A stretch of 64,000 bases of DNA. It comes from Montifringilla adamsi (lineage: Eukaryota; Chordata; Aves; Passeriformes; Passeridae). Under the pieces are notes generated by a model. The model did no database searches, was not told the DNA's origin, and saw nothing but the letters and a program-made list of their open reading frames with translations. The stretch spans positions 7,232,815-7,296,814 of the forward strand of contig JAGGNK010007448.1 of assembly GCA_017590115.1 (NCBI GenBank). The letters run 5' to 3'. Both the position numbers and the translations under genes were made by a program. Shown piece after piece: positions 27,990 to 42,900 of the stretch (position 1 is the first letter of the stretch; each line of letters begins with the position of its first letter).

Positions 27990-30900
27990 CTAGAAGATGC
28001 CCTTGGCGATCTTCAGGCCTTTCTGCTTCATCCTGGGCAGGGTGGAGCTGGAGCCGTGCTTGATCTTCACCCCCTTGGAGAAGCCCCGCTTCTTGAGCAC
28101 AAAGTCATAGTTGGCAGCAGAGTTCATGGCGTAGAAGACGTTGGCGTTGTCGGGGATCTTCAGCTCTGCAAGTGAACAAGGATGAGGGTCAGTAAGGTGC
28201 CCTTTCCTTGGAAAGGGACCAGAGTGGGGCTAAGGTTTGTCCCCAGGTGCTGGGACACCTCTTGCTGTCACCTCATCCCAGTGCTACCCAGGCTGCAGGG
28301 CTGCATGGCCCCAGGAAAGCCCCCACACCCCAGCACACACCTCTCTCCTCCGAGATGATCTGGACAAGCTCATAGTCTTCAGGCCGGTCCCCATCCAGGT
28401 TGTGTTTGGCCATGGCCTTGCGAATAACCACGGGAGTCTTGTCCTGGCTTGTCACCTGTAAGCACAGAGTGCTGTGAGCTCAGAACCCTGCTAAAGCCTC
28501 CCCCTCCTCCCAAAACGTGCCATGCCCATATCCAAGCGTGACAAGCCACCCACCCCTCCCTGGGGAGGTTACTAACCAGGATGCTCTTGTACATGTTGCC
28601 GTTGTCCACAGCCAGGCTGACCCGGATGATGCAACAGTCGTCGACCTGCTGGTTGTAGAGGGGCAGCGAGAGTGAGGAGTAGCTGGAGATGCCGGAGACC
28701 GAGCGCTTGTGTGTGCGGGAGGCCGTCACCGGCGTGGAGGAGACGGAGGAGGAGGAGGCACTGCTGGAGCCTGAGCCGATGCCTGACGTGTCCAGGGAAG
28801 AGAGGGAGGTGGATTCCCAGAACTGGAGGGCAGGGAGGAGAGGGGATGCGGAGGACACAGTGGGTTTAGCTTCTCCATCGGCCACAGACGGGGCGTACCA
28901 GCGCTGGGGGAGGGAGGCCAGAGGGATCTCACTGACCTGTGACAACGGGGGACCGACACAACTACAGCCACTGGAGGCACGAGAGCCTTGCCATGCTGCC
29001 AGAGCAGCCAAGGGCAGGGGCCTCCCAAGCAGCCCCTGGGCCCCCCGCCTGCTCGCCCCAGCGCCGGGGCAGAGGTGGGACAGTCCCCACACGATGGCCA
29101 CAGTGGCCCTGGGACCCCTGAACCCTGTGAGCTGCCACATACCTTCTTCTCCTGGCAGTCGGGGGACTCGGGGATGAAGCTGATGTTGATCTCCTCCACG
29201 TCAGAGCTGCTGGAGCCAGCGGAGGTGACACTCACTGAATCAGTGGCATCCCCACTGCACAGGTACTGCCCACACTTGAGCTGGTCGAAGGATTTCGAGT
29301 GGGAGCTGCCGCTGGCACAGGGCTCCGTGCTTGGTGGCTGCCGGCTGCCAGGAGAGAGGTGGGGCAGGTGAGAAGGGAGCAGGGTGAGGGTGCATTTGGC
29401 TGGCAGGACAGTGGCCATGCCTGCCTGGTCCCCTGCAATGTCCAGCCAGAGACACCCCATGCTGGCCCCCACCTCCCACCGGGGACTCACTCGCTCCATC
29501 TCTTGATGATGCCCGTGTTTTTCTTGGCCTTCAATGTGTTGCTGGCTGACTCTGACAGTGGCTCAATCTCACACGACAGCCCATAGCTGGGAGGGGAGAG
29601 AGGAGGTTTGAGCTCCCTGTGCTGCTACCAAGTATGAGGGAGGCAGAGCAGAGAGGGGAGCAGGGGGCAGCTGCTGCTGTCAGAGGAAATGAGTGGTGGG
29701 ACCTCCCGAGGCACCAGCATGGCCCAGACCCCTCTCACTCACCTCTCGGCCTCGCTGAGCCGCTCCAGGCTGTGGAACCACTCCACAAACTGGTCCTCCT
29801 GTGTGAAGCTGTAGTTGTTGCAGGCTGACTGGAGCAGCTTGATCTGAGCGATGACTTCAAACTCCTGCAGCAAATGGAAGCCATGAGACCAGAATCCCCT
29901 CCCCCAAAACTGAAGAACACAAAGGAAAAAAAGGAGAGGGATCAAGCCCAAAGTGACTGGCACAGCCTGGGATTGCACCAGGTCAGCCCTGCTGTGCAGC
30001 TGCCAGGGCAGAGCTCTCACCTTCCTTCTTTTCTCAAAGTTGATCAGCCCACCCTGGAAAAGAAAGAGATGAAGGTCAGGATGGAGTGGGCAGAAGAATA
30101 TTGCTCCCTCCCCTGTCTATCTCTGTCTTGCTGCCACTGCAGTGTGAGTAACCCTGCTGAGCAAAACTAGCCCATTTCCTTGGGACAGAGGTGGATGGGC
30201 AGAGTTGGATATGGGATGTGGGATTCAGGATGTGCAGTGTGGGATACAGGATGTGCAGAGTGGGATACAGGATGTAATGTGGGATACAGGATGTAATGTG
30301 GGATACAGGACACAGGGGGGACCAGCCTTCCTTTTATCAGCCCAGGCTCTGGGAGGAAAGGGAGGACAGGGAGGAGGTACATACATCCAGGAAATCCTTC
30401 ATGGCCGTGTCCAGCATCACCAGGTCCGTGAGGAAGGTGCCAAGGTAGGGAATGGTGCCCTGCATCACACCCTGTGGGGACAGAAGGGACAGTGGGGTCA
30501 GCAGAGCTGGGACCAGCCCAGGCAGCTGCTGGGGAAGGGGCACAGGGACAGCCCTGCCAGGCTCACCATCTCTCGCTGCTGCTGCTGCCGCTTCTGAGCC
30601 CTCTTTGGGTTGATCTCCAAGGTGGCAAATTTGGATGTGCCCTCCTGGATGGTGGGGAGAGGTGGGATCAGCACAGGTGGGAAATGGCACTAATACTTAT
30701 TAGCTAAAATTCACACCCATTTTCATTTATATAACCTTCATTGTAGGAAAGAGGAGGGAATCAAAACTTTTTCATGGCTCACAGAGAGGAGAGCCTTAGT
30801 GGATACGAACTGCTGCTCTCATTTCTGTATAAATGCATCCCTAATGGGAAGTTTTGTTCCCTTTTGCATTTTGTTTCCTCTCAGTCCCTAAACCAGAGCT

Positions 30901-33900
30901 AGGCTGGGATCTGTGGAGAAGTTCCACATGGAATAAGGACATTGTTGCTGCAGCCTTTCACCAACTCTACCACCCCACCTGGAATCAAGAGGACTTTGCA
31001 CTGGACTGTTAACATGCAGCTGCCTCTGGGGACAAGCTGTCACCTGGTGTTCTGGATCCCATCCCAGTGCTTATCTGTTCCCTGAATTGATTTGCCAGCT
31101 CCAAGTAGTAAGTTTTGGGTGGAGAAACAGAAGTTCCAGCCTTGGTCTGAAACCTCTGCCTGCTCCCCAGACTCAGCACACCCTGCCTGCACCCATGCCT
31201 GCAACTCCAGCAGCTCTGCCAGGGCTGGAATGCCATGGAAACCTGAGCTGCCTGCCCGGAACAGGGCAATGCAGGTCCTACTTCCCCCTACCTTGATGAG
31301 AAGCTCCCGGCTCAGCGAGTGGTTGTTCTCGTCGGAGAAGATCTCTGAGAGCTCGTGGAACGTGCGGAAGCTCTCCCTGCACAGAGGGAACAAGGGGAAA
31401 AGTCAGCAATGCTGCCACAGTGAGATTCCCTCCTTGAGCTCTCTTCTGCTCACCCAAATGACCTCAGTTATGCTCAGCTCCAGCTGGGCCTTGCTGTTTG
31501 GGAGCTATCCCAAGGTTTTTCACACAGAAGGGTGAGGTGCTTTTATTTCCTCACCTTCCTTATGTCCCTGACACCTTACCCTGGTCCCTGGGTTTTGGGC
31601 ACACTCCAGAAGGCAATGTTGGAGCTGAGGTGATCCCATTGACACAATCAAGTGCCACAGCATATTCTTCCCCTTGGAAGCAGCCCTACAGGAGCTCCTT
31701 ACCTCAGGACCTCATCCCAGGTCTTCTTCAGCCGGTGCACAGCGTTGCACTGCAGGGCCGAGAGGATGGCTCGGAGGGAGGAGAAGTTCTTCAGGATGCG
31801 GCACTCCTGAGGGCAGACAAGGAGATAACAGGATCTGGGTTAAAAAAAGCTGGAGGATCTGCTGGTATTCCAGCAGGGGCAAAAGCTCATCCCTTGGGTG
31901 GAGGTGGGAGGGGAGCTGTCCTACCCGAGCCACTTCGATCCACCGCTCCACCACCTTGGCCCTCTGCTGTGGCTTCAGGGACCTGTCCCCGAGACAAGTG
32001 GCAATGACACAGTTGGCCACACTGTTGAACTGGGAGACCGTGGCACGGATGGTGGGGGCCAGGTGCTCTTTGCCCTTCTTGTCCCTCTGGGACCAGATAC
32101 AGCCCAGGCAGTGGTAAGGCACCACTTTCTTGAACAGCTCCTGGAAGATAAAGGGATGGAGAAGGGCTTCTTGGTGTTCTCTGGGGAGAGAACAGGCAAG
32201 AAGGAAAAAGGGATGGGAAGAGCCAGGCCCAGAGCACCACTGACCCTGCTGGTGGGTGACTACTCACAGCATCCATCAGTGTGAACTGTTCTGCCACCAT
32301 CTCTGGGGAGAAGGAGAGGAAATCTGGCTTCCCATCACTGACCCCATTCTCTTCCACCAGCTGGAAGGTGCAGCTGCTGTGGTCCACAGCTGCAGGAGAC
32401 AAGGGTGAGTCTGGGCACTGCAGTGCCCACACCAGCCCCCTGAGACACCCACACCCCACCTCCCAGGCTCTTCATCCCATCTGGCTTCACACCTCCAGCA
32501 GCAAGGCTCAGATAAAAGGATAGTAATTTTAAACCCAGGTGCAAGTGTCTACAGAGGATTAAAGGCAGATTAGCTAATCCACTTAGAAATCCCACTCCTG
32601 CTGCAGTTGGATTGTCTTCCCAGTGAACCTCCATGTAAACAGAGTTCACAGGTGTTCAGCCACGTGGCTCAAGTTCTGGAGACCCTCGATGCCAAGCAGC
32701 AGCATTCCCTCCACCTGCAGCCCCAAATGAGCCCTAGAAGCCAGGGGAGGACCCCACCTTCTGCCTCGGCCTCGCTCTGCTCTTGCTGCTGGAACTGGGC
32801 CAGCAGGATGCGGGCCCGGCGCTCCAGGTCGGAGCCGGGGATGTTGTGGCGCACGTAGGAGATGAGCTGCTTGAGGCAGGCAAAGTCGGGGGGCTTGCGG
32901 AAATCCTCTGAGTACTGGTCCAGCCAGGCCCCCAGGATGGAGGAGATGGTGCTGCAAGAAGGGGGAAAACACAGGCAAAGGGAATCAGGTGCCAGGAGAA
33001 ACCTCTGTGCACCCCCACGATCCCAGGAGCAGCGCTGGGATGATCCCATCCAAAAAGAGCTGCCATCCCTCCCAAAGAGCTGCCAGCAGAGCCACCACAG
33101 CACAGGCAGACTTACTTCTTCAGCTCCATCCTCTCGTCCACAGTGTGCCTGGCGTGGTCCCCATTCGCCTGCACGTGGAGTTTGCCATACCTGGTGGGGC
33201 AGAGGGGAGGCAGTGAGCACCCTGCACTCAGCTGCCTCTCAGAGCAGCCTCTTCTCCCTCCACATCACCCCCAGCCCTGCCATGGGGTCAGGATGAACCT
33301 GCTACGCAGTGTCTGCTCCCCTCCCTCTGCCACAACCTCCCCATTACAGCAAGGGAAGCAGCCAGCACTGGCCACCTCACTGGAAGAGCTCCAGCTTTCC
33401 AGAAATTTGTGTCCTCCCTGCCCTGTCCCAAAACCTTCAAGCAGATGGAGCTGGGAGAAGCCACCAAACCCCCAAGGCATTGCAGCAGAAGATGCTGGGG
33501 CTTTTCACCTCCATCTGTGTTTTGGGGCTCAGGGCAGCCTCACCTGTTCAGCAGCAGGTCCAGCACTTGCTTGGTGGTGGCGAAGGCCCGGTAGGTGCAC
33601 AGGAAGATGGTGACATAGGTGGAGTCATTGCCCTTGAAGGCTGAGACCAGGTACTCCACCAGCTTCTCCAAGGTCCCGGCTTTTATCGTCCGCACCTTGC
33701 ATGTCTCGTAGAGGTTTAAGGCTGACTCATTCTCAAACTGCCAGGACAGGAGCAGAAGTCAGTGGGCTGGGTGAGGACAGACACCATCAAGTGCAAAGTG
33801 TTCCCAGCAGCTTCACAAGGTCGGCTCTAGGCTGGGATCCCCACAGTGCCTGAGGCTCTCCTGACTGGGAAAGGAAAGCTGAGTCTCCTCAGACAGCAAA

Positions 33901-36900
33901 CACCAGCAACCCAGCTGAGAAGGCCTGAGCACTTGGGAAACCCCAGGAAAGGCCTCAGGCTTGCCAAAATCCAGATACAAATCAGAGTTGCCCTATTTTT
34001 CAAAATGGGGCTGCAGATTGTTTCACCTGTACCGCTTCCCATGCAGCAGAGGGCAACAGGTGCTCCCACTCCCTGCTCCCAAATCAACACATGATTCCCA
34101 TGGCAGGGAAACATCTGAATCTTCCCCTGTGGCAGGAGGAGGCCCCAGCTTACCCCCAGCCAGCGCTGCCCTTTGTTGGCCGTGTGATGGAGCTGCACTT
34201 TCCGGAGGGATATGCTGTAGATCACACCATCCTCCAGCTCTTCTCCAATCTCCTGTGTGGAGCTCTGCATGGAAAGACAAGATACACCATGAGATAAGGA
34301 GAGCAAAGCATGGCAGAGATGCTTTTGTGGCTCCTATGAGGGATCTCAGCAAGCCAAAGGCAGCAGCTGGCTGGCAGGGAGTCTCCCTCACCTGCTCAGA
34401 AATGCAAACCAGGTGACACCAGTGTGTCTGGCTGGCTGAGCCCGCCCACAGTGGAGCCAGGACTTTGGGAAGCTGCTCTTGGTCTGTCCCACATCCCCTG
34501 GCTCCATGTCTCAGCTTCAGCAAAGCCAGGCTGTGCCAGAGCAAGGTGGGACCCCTCACAAGGCAGGCAAAGGGACAGTGACAGCACGGCCCAGTGCCCA
34601 GCCCTGGCTGCTCCCCCCACCAAGCCTCTGCCTCTCCCGTGAGGTGACACTGGCTCCTGGTCTGAGCAGAGTCTCAGAGATCTGAACCAAGCACCCTGGT
34701 GCACTTCCCTAATAAATAATCACTGTCAAACCAAGGTGCCCACCAGCTCATGGCATGAGAGAGAAATCCAAAGCTCAAAGCTGGGGGGAAATCCCAGAGA
34801 TCTGCACCAGGGTGGGATCAGGCCAGGACTGGTCTGGGCACAGGGTTCAGGCACCTCTGGGTGACAGGCACCCAGCTACGAGGCTCCTATTTCTGCTCTG
34901 GAGGATGGAGAGCACCAACAATTTGGTGAGGAAAGGGGTGATGCTTCTCAGGGCAGATCCCCAGGCACATGCCTCCCCCAGCACCACAACCAGCACGGGC
35001 TCAGCAGCAGCTCCAGCCCCACAAGGACAATTTGGCTCCCTCCTCCTCCTCCTCCCTAACCACGCTCTGCTGAGTCAGTGCCTCCCTTAAGAAGATTTAT
35101 CCAGATCCTTTTAAACACTGCAGGGATCTCCCCCGCCCTCCATCCCCCTCACCAAATGGCAGGACATGGACAAACACACACCAAAACCCACAGCTCAGCA
35201 GAAGGAGAAAATGCCCGAAAGCTGGTTAGAGGGGGAGATGACCATCACTGGGACACAGGGCTGTGGGGACAAACCTCTCCTGCCAGAGCCAGCCCTCAGC
35301 TTTCCCTGCAACTGCTCCTCAAAGAGCCCTGAGCATTGAAACAACACACTGAGGAAGAAAGTGCCATGAAAGGACTTAGGATGGAGCTCCAGAAGTGCAA
35401 AAATGGAGCTCCCTGCAAAAAATCATGCCCCAACTGCCCTGTGAACAAGGGGACAGCCACAGCCAGGCTCAGAAGAGGCTGCACACCTCAGGAGACAGGA
35501 GCAGAACATGACCACAGAACCCTGAGCTGATGGATCCCACGTGCACCAAACGCTCTGGAGCCACCCTCCTTCCTCAGCCCCACCACAGCAGGGCTCACTG
35601 CTCTGCTCTCACACCTGCTCAAGGCAGGCTTGTTCCTCACAAGGAATCAAGGCAGGGAAGCACAGCCAGCCCAGAGACTGAGGGGAAGCTTGAAAAAACC
35701 TCTCATTCATGGCTGTAATGAATGAGGGCAGAGAATCCCCCTGGGCAGGGTTACTGACTTTTTCACTTTCTGCTGAACCTGCTTTTCTCACTTCATGCCA
35801 GACTATGGAGAGGTTTGGTTTGCTGAAGTTCAAGCAGCTGTGAGGTTCTGCTGTGAACATCAGGAGCCTTTCCCAGGGTTCACTGGCTTCCAGAGCAACC
35901 CTGAGAGCACCCACATGAGGCAGCAGACACCAAACAACCTTCCTGGCACCTGCATCTGCCCCTCTCTTGTTCTGTGCTCTGGGATAAATTATGGCACAAA
36001 TTTGTGTTCTAGTGCACAGCCCTGGGGACTGGCACAACCTTGGGAGAGGGCTGCCAGCACAGCTGAAGCTTTGTGTCCACTCTGGATCAAATATCTGCAA
36101 TGACAGCACCTAACTAAGTTGTCTTTCTTCCACCTTTAGATGCTGTTTCCAACAAAAACAAAAAACCAACCAGCCAACCACAAAAAAAGAAAAGAGCAGC
36201 CATGGAAATGCTTCCCAATTTGTCCTGGGCTCTTTCCCAGCCTTCATCACCCAACCTGCATGTCAGCCCTACCCCTGTGTACCTCCCATTTAAGCTGAGA
36301 GGAAAGCTCTGGGTCCAGCAGGACCAGAGCCCTGTACAGTCTAACTCAGAAAAGAGATTTGGCTGGGCAGTTGAAAACCCCAGACAAAAATATCAAGAAA
36401 AATCAGATGCTTGCTGACATGCAATTAAATTCATAAATTAAATCATATGGGAGGAAAAAACCACCTCAGGATCAACCCATGAATCATTGGCAACTGCTGT
36501 GCAACTACAGTGGAAAATATTGCCACAACTGTGCGGGGTTTTCACTCTGCATTTCATGTCACGTGCAGGGGATACACCCCACTCTGATGTGCAGAAAAGC
36601 AAATTTCATTTCCTTCCCATATCCAAGACTGTCAGATTCATTCATTTTTTGCCTTGCTGACTTGTGCGATATCCCCCAAAGTTCCCCCTTTGCAAACCAC
36701 ACACGAAGGCCACGGCTTCCCAGCGGTCTGCAGGCCCCTGCCAAGAGCCAGGAGAGCTGCTACACTGGGACATTCTAAAATTTGGCTATTTATATTCCGT
36801 GTGAGCTTCCTCTTCCCTACGGCTGCTCCTCCGAGATGCTGATCGCGCATTCCGCGCACGTTGGTTAAAAACCAACCCAAAGCAGAAAAGCGGCGGCAGG

Positions 36901-39900
36901 ACGGAGCCAGAGGAGTCTCATTCCAACACCTGCACCAAGCACACGTTTCTGCCCTTGCAGGTGAGCTGGGAGCAGGGCAGGGACAGAGTCAGAACCTTGA
37001 GCTGTGGCTTGTGTTTGTGCTGGCCACCCAGAATCCTGCGCTCCCTGTTGGAACCCAGGACATCTCTCTGGATGCCCTGGATGTCTCAAAGCCCTGGCAG
37101 GGGCTCAGAGACCCTGGTAGGAAGCCAAAGACACCTGGAAATTTGATCTCAACCCATGGAGCAAATTACCAACTTTGTATGAACAGTTACAGGTCACAAA
37201 AATTTAAGTAGCATAGCAGTAGCAATCACAGGGTGAAGGGAAAAATTTTATATCTGCCTCTTGTAGGGATCTTACCCCTCCTCCCTTGGGCTCTGTGGGT
37301 CCCAAGAACAACAGCAGCTCTGACCCTGTGTCTGTGACCCAGAGGGGTTGCAGAGAGTATCCAAAGGCAGCTTTCTCCACCCTGGCAGCTCAGGGAGAAG
37401 GGAAGCTGGCAGCTGGGTCACAGAGGCATCTTGTGACTCACACACAGTGAGTCAGTGGCTGGAGCAAGGATTAGGAGCTCAGTGCTGGGTCCAGGAATGA
37501 GACAAAGCAGATAAGCAGGATTCCTCCCCCCATTTGCTCCTGGTTCGCTTTTAGAGAAAACTAAGAGCCTTCCCACGTGGAGAGACTTTTTCACTCTTTT
37601 TGTGGTTTGGAGAACAAAGACTCTGCATGGCCACTCCATCCCCAGCCTTCAAGGGGCAAGATCAGACCCCTGAGGTGGGGAAATGCAGGTCCTGGGAGAT
37701 CAGGCTGACAGGGGGACTCCACAGGGAAAAACAAACTCCAGCCACAACCGTGAACTGCAAACCCTGAGTTTCCTACACCCAGGAAGCCACCAGCCATTTG
37801 CACCCCATGTGGAAACCCCACCTCGTGTCCCCTCCCAGGGGACGTGCTGGGATGGGCTCCCCTCGCAGGCTATTCGAAGAAAACTGAGTGCAGCAGGTTT
37901 TGCTTCCTCTCTAAGTCGATGGAAAAAAAAAAAAAGATCCCGCCGACACAGCAGATGTGGCTCTTGCTGCACAGCCCTGAGCCCTGTGCTCGTGATGGCC
38001 CCGGCAGCATCCCTGCCCAGAGCCAGCGCCTCCGCAGGGGCAGGCTCGGAGCAGAGGGACACAGCCCTGGCTCACAGAGCGACTGCTGCGCCGCCGACTC
38101 GCCCACACCCCCGGGGCATTACTGGAAGTGAAACCAGAACGACACGGCTGGTGAAAAACGGTGCATAAAAAATTAATGTAGGTACTGCTCTCCGCGAGGT
38201 TAAATAAAGATCGAGCGTCTCATCCCAAGTCATTTCGGCTCAGAACACAAGGTTTGTGTTTTACTGAGGTGGAACAGAAAAATCTGCAATAAAAACATAA
38301 CTGAAACAAGTTCAAAAACTGATTGATGTTTTTTTCTGGGTGTACAGTAGCACCTGGAAGTCACATGCAACATGACAGCTCCCCAGTGCCTTGTTCAAAT
38401 GTGAATTAAAACACGAGGAGTGCCCTGAAGAGTTCCAGGCTACCTGACCTAATGCTACTCTGTCAATTCCACCTCTGAAGCAGGGCCCTGGTGCACCAAA
38501 TGTGTTATTTCTGGGGCAGCAACAGCTGCCAGGTGGGAAGGGAAGGAGATGAGGTTGGCACTCAGAGATGATGTTACTTGAAGCTGATTGGAATAGTCAC
38601 AGCTAAAATGTCAATTCTGGCTTCACACATGTTCACCAGGACACACAGACTTGTTCCTTGTGGCAGCTCCAGGGCAATGCTTGTCCTTTGCATGCATCAG
38701 CACCTGCAAGTGACTCCATCTTCACAAAAGCCTTTACATTCCCAGAGATGCCAAACCTTGAACACTCTCCAGCTCTCAGCCCATGCACCAGCCCAGACAG
38801 CCAAAAAAATTGTCTTAAGAGGCATCAGCTGCAATAAAATCAGCTCCTTTTGTCAAACCTGCCCCTTGCCCTGGCACATCCTTGTCCTGAATGAATGAAG
38901 TGCTCCCCTGGGCACACGCAAGGTGGGATGTGCAGGAAGGGCAAAGCAAAGATCACAACTGCCAGATCCCACTGGCCCCACAGTGACATTCCCAGAGAAT
39001 TTCACCCCACAGTATTCCCCAGCAGCCTGGTTAAACTGTAAATGTAAATGTCTGTGCAGTAACTCGCCTGCTGCAGCTTGCAGAGGGGAAAAGACAGCAA
39101 AGCCACATCTCCCTGGAATTTTGAAGGTGCACAGACTGGGGGCTGTCCAAAATCCACAGCCTTGCCTGGCCACACTCTGGCTGACAGAAACAGCCCCTTT
39201 CCCCTCCATTTCCATTTGAACAAGGTTAATTTCAGTTTAGCTCAGACACATCCTCAGCTCAGCTAAGCTGAGCCGAAATAAACCCGGTGAAACAAACGTG
39301 TCCACCCATGTGTTTACTCCGCCTTACATCAACTGGCATTCCCTCACACAGCTTTGCAGTGTGAGCAAAGCTGACAATCCCAGACCTTCGGGGGGCCCCC
39401 CTCCTCAAAATCCCACGGCCACAGTGCAGAGGAGGATGCCCGGGGGGCTCGGCATGCCCGCAGCCCAGCCTGGCCCCGGGCACGCTCTGCCAGCCGGCTC
39501 AATGGCACCACTGTGCTCCGGGGCTGGCAGCGCCGGTGGCACAGCGACAGCCCCGGCGATGGCTCTCTCTTTGTGTGCGTGTCTGCACCAGGGTGACCCA
39601 GTAAACAGCTGAAGCAGAGAAAATGCAGGAACAATCCAGCGCGGGGAGGCACAGAGGGGCTGACGGTGAAAGGAATAAATGCGAGGCTTTGTTCTGCGGC
39701 CGTGCCCAGCTCCCACCCCGGCCGGGATGACGCGCGGCTCCTCCATTTGCTGCTGCCGTGCTCTTGCCGGGATCAGCCGGGCTCGTCCCAGCCTCCTCCT
39801 GACACCCGCAGCCCCAGCGTGTCCCAGCACAGCCCAGCTGCGGGTTTCAAGCCATCCCCTTCGCTCCGCGGAGATTTTCCCTTTGCAGGGCATCCCGCTA

Positions 39901-42900
39901 CTTGTTCCCCTCCCCGCGGCGCCCGTGGGAAGGTGGAAGAGGCAAGAGCAAGCGCTTCTGCTTTGTAATCAACAAAATCTCACCTTGGGAGTATTACTTA
40001 AATAGGTGTCAACGAGGCAGGAGGTGCGACATGAGCAGGTGGCAACATGCCGACACCTGCGGGGGGAATCGGGATGCTCCGCCAGCTCCGGCTGATTTCC
40101 ACAGCTGAGACAAATGAGATTTTACGATTAACTGGCACTTTTGGGGAGAAAACCACTGGAAAAGGATAGAAGTCCCGCTGTTGTCAGGTGTCTGAACACA
40201 CGCACCGGGAGCCTCAGCAGTGAGGTTTGGCCCCGGGTCCTGCCCTGAGCGCTGAGTGTGCCAGATCTGCGGCACAAGGAATGCGGGTGCCCGGGCTGGG
40301 AGGATGAATTCTGCCCTCCCCAGAGCCTCAGCCCTGCTCTGTAGGTGCAGGTTTGGCCATGGAGCACGTCGGAGCAGCTCCAACACTGCACAGGTGCCTT
40401 TCCTCCTGGTCACACACCTCGGTGAGCCGGCACACACACAGTTCCCACCCCCACTCATCTGTCCCTGCCACCCTGCCCCTTCATCCTCTGGCATCAGCAG
40501 CCACAGGTGAGCACTCCTGCAGCTCACCCTCCCGATTAATAAAATTATTTTGGGGGACACACCCTGGGATACCCAAAAAGCTGAAGTGCACAATGACCAT
40601 GGGGCAGCATCAATGTGAAAAGGGCAGAGGTGCCCACCTTCCTTCCCTGACTCCTTTCCTTTGATGCTCCCTGGACTAAGAGCAGCCAAGCCTCAAACAC
40701 CCCCATCCTCCCAGAGCTGACTTTTGCTGAGGAACACACCAAAACCCATGGGAATGAGAACTGGGAGAGATGGAGTTTGTGGAACACCCTCCGCAAGAAG
40801 CACCTCAGGGAAGAAGTGTTTGTTATGACACTGCTGTGATCCATAGCTACGCTCTGAGTCACCCCAGCCCTGCCAGGGAAGAACCAGCCAGGCCTGTCCC
40901 GTCTTTGTGCCAGTTCTCACTGTTGCAACAGGGACAGAATCGAGTAAAGCACATTGTCTAGAAACCCAGTAATGCCAGTGAGTGTCACCAGCAACGGGCA
41001 CCGCCAACATTGCTCAGCACGGGGCTCCTGCGCAGCAGAACTGCAGCTGGGAGCAGATAGCCATGAAAAATACAACCAAAAGCAAACAAAAAGCAGCATT
41101 TGGAAGAAAGCTGGGCTGCTTTAAGGGGATAAACCAGCCTGAGTGTTGGCCTTGCCCTGGGGGGTGTGCAGTGATTGTTGGGGTCACAGAACGGGAGGGG
41201 TGGGTGTGACACCATCAGCCCCAGCTCACATCCCCCAGCTCCCAGGCTCTGCTGCTGCTCCAGTGCACAGAGCCAGACCTTGCCAGCAGCAGGCCACCAG
41301 CTGAGCCTTTTAGACAGCTGTCTGACCAAAATCCCTGGGGTTTCAGCCTGAACTGGGAGGTGAGGTCCTGAACACCCCAGCCACATGAAGGTGGAGCTCC
41401 AGCATCCTTATTGACTTCCCACAGCTGAGCTTTGCCCCTGCCAGTCCCAGGCAAGGTGCTTTGCTTTGCCCAGCTTGGCTAAACCCTGGTTTCCTGAAGT
41501 CAGTTCCGACTCCTAGAGGTGAACCCAAAGCAAACACATAATTTCACAAACACACACTGGCTGGAGCAGGAGCCTGGGGCAGCCTCTCAGCTTCAGAGTC
41601 TCCATGGAGACCCAACCACTGCAAGGAGCGGGGAAAGGCTGTGTGGTTTTGCTCCATCACATGAAAAGGAGTTCTGGTAAAACGGGTAGCAAGCCCTTTG
41701 CAAAGCAGGTTTCCACACAAGCCTTCAGTTCAGCTGCTGGACTGTGGTTAGCAGAAAGCAAAGCCGCTCTAAAAATAATGCCTCAGCATTCCAGATGAAG
41801 CTGCCTCCGATGAGTTTCCTCTCCAATCTGCTCTGTTTGCAAGTTAGACCAACTTTTTTTCCCTTCCATCAGCTCTGAGGACTCGGCTGGTGCCTGGCAG
41901 CTGAAGCCATCCCCATCCTTCCTCTGCTGAGCCCGGGGCTCCCCAGGCAGCTGCTCCCAGCACCCCACGTGTGGAGGGAAGACGCCCTTTCTCGTCCCAG
42001 CATGTTTCTGACAGCAGAGCTCATCCAAATACCAACGGTGTAATGAAAACAAACTGCTGTGGAGCCAGCCGAGGCAAGGGCCACGCCAGGAGCCTCTGCC
42101 TGTGCCTAATCTCCAGTGACATTCAGCCGTCACACAACTCCTGACCCTCAGGTGGAGGGAACTCGGCGTTATCTAATGTAAAAGTGCTGCTCTGCAAGAA
42201 CCCGCGCCAACACAGCCCCGGGAATGTAACCGAAAACCGGAGAGGTGATTTGCATAGCACCACAAAAACAAACCCGAACCAGGTGAGAGGGACGAGCTTT
42301 GGGGAGCTGCAGTCGCCGCCTCAGTGCAGGAGGAGAACAGCGTTTGCTCAGCACAGCCCACGCTGCCAGTGCTGAGAGTTGGGAAAGGACTTTCCCGGCA
42401 CCTCTGGCAGGGCTGTTCCCAGGTGTGAACAGAACAAAAAGCCCTTCTGCCATCCCCCTGTGCCAACCCAGTGCCCAGAGCAGGCCTTGCAGCTCTGCCC
42501 CTGCTCCGACCCCCTCCCCGTGACTCCCTTCAGGCTGCGATTACTGCGATTACTGGGATTACTGGGATTAGTGCTCCGTGCCCCAGCTCAGCACTCCCTT
42601 TCCCTAACGACTCAGGAGCAAAGTCCAAATGCATCGTTGCTGGGGCTGCTGTGACGTGCAGGTGAGTCCCCACCTGGGCAGTGAGACACCTGGTAGCTGC
42701 AGTATCCAAACAGCCCAGTCCCTGCCCTGCTGCTGGTGTTCCCAGGAATGCTCCAACCAGGGGCTGCCACACAGTTTCAGCCTGATGCTTCTTCTTGGGC
42801 ACCAAACCCCACTGCCAGCCTCACCTTTCAGCCCACAGATGCTTCTCTCTGCAAAACAAAGATCCCACAGACCCCTGGAACAGCAGACAAGCATTTGGGA

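Noticed and set aside
28379..29499. Open frames of over 250 codons on the - strand that include intronic peptides such as [14 protein letters not shown]
   Set aside because: They read through introns between true RALGDS exons. The conserved protein joins QEKK directly to FWES.
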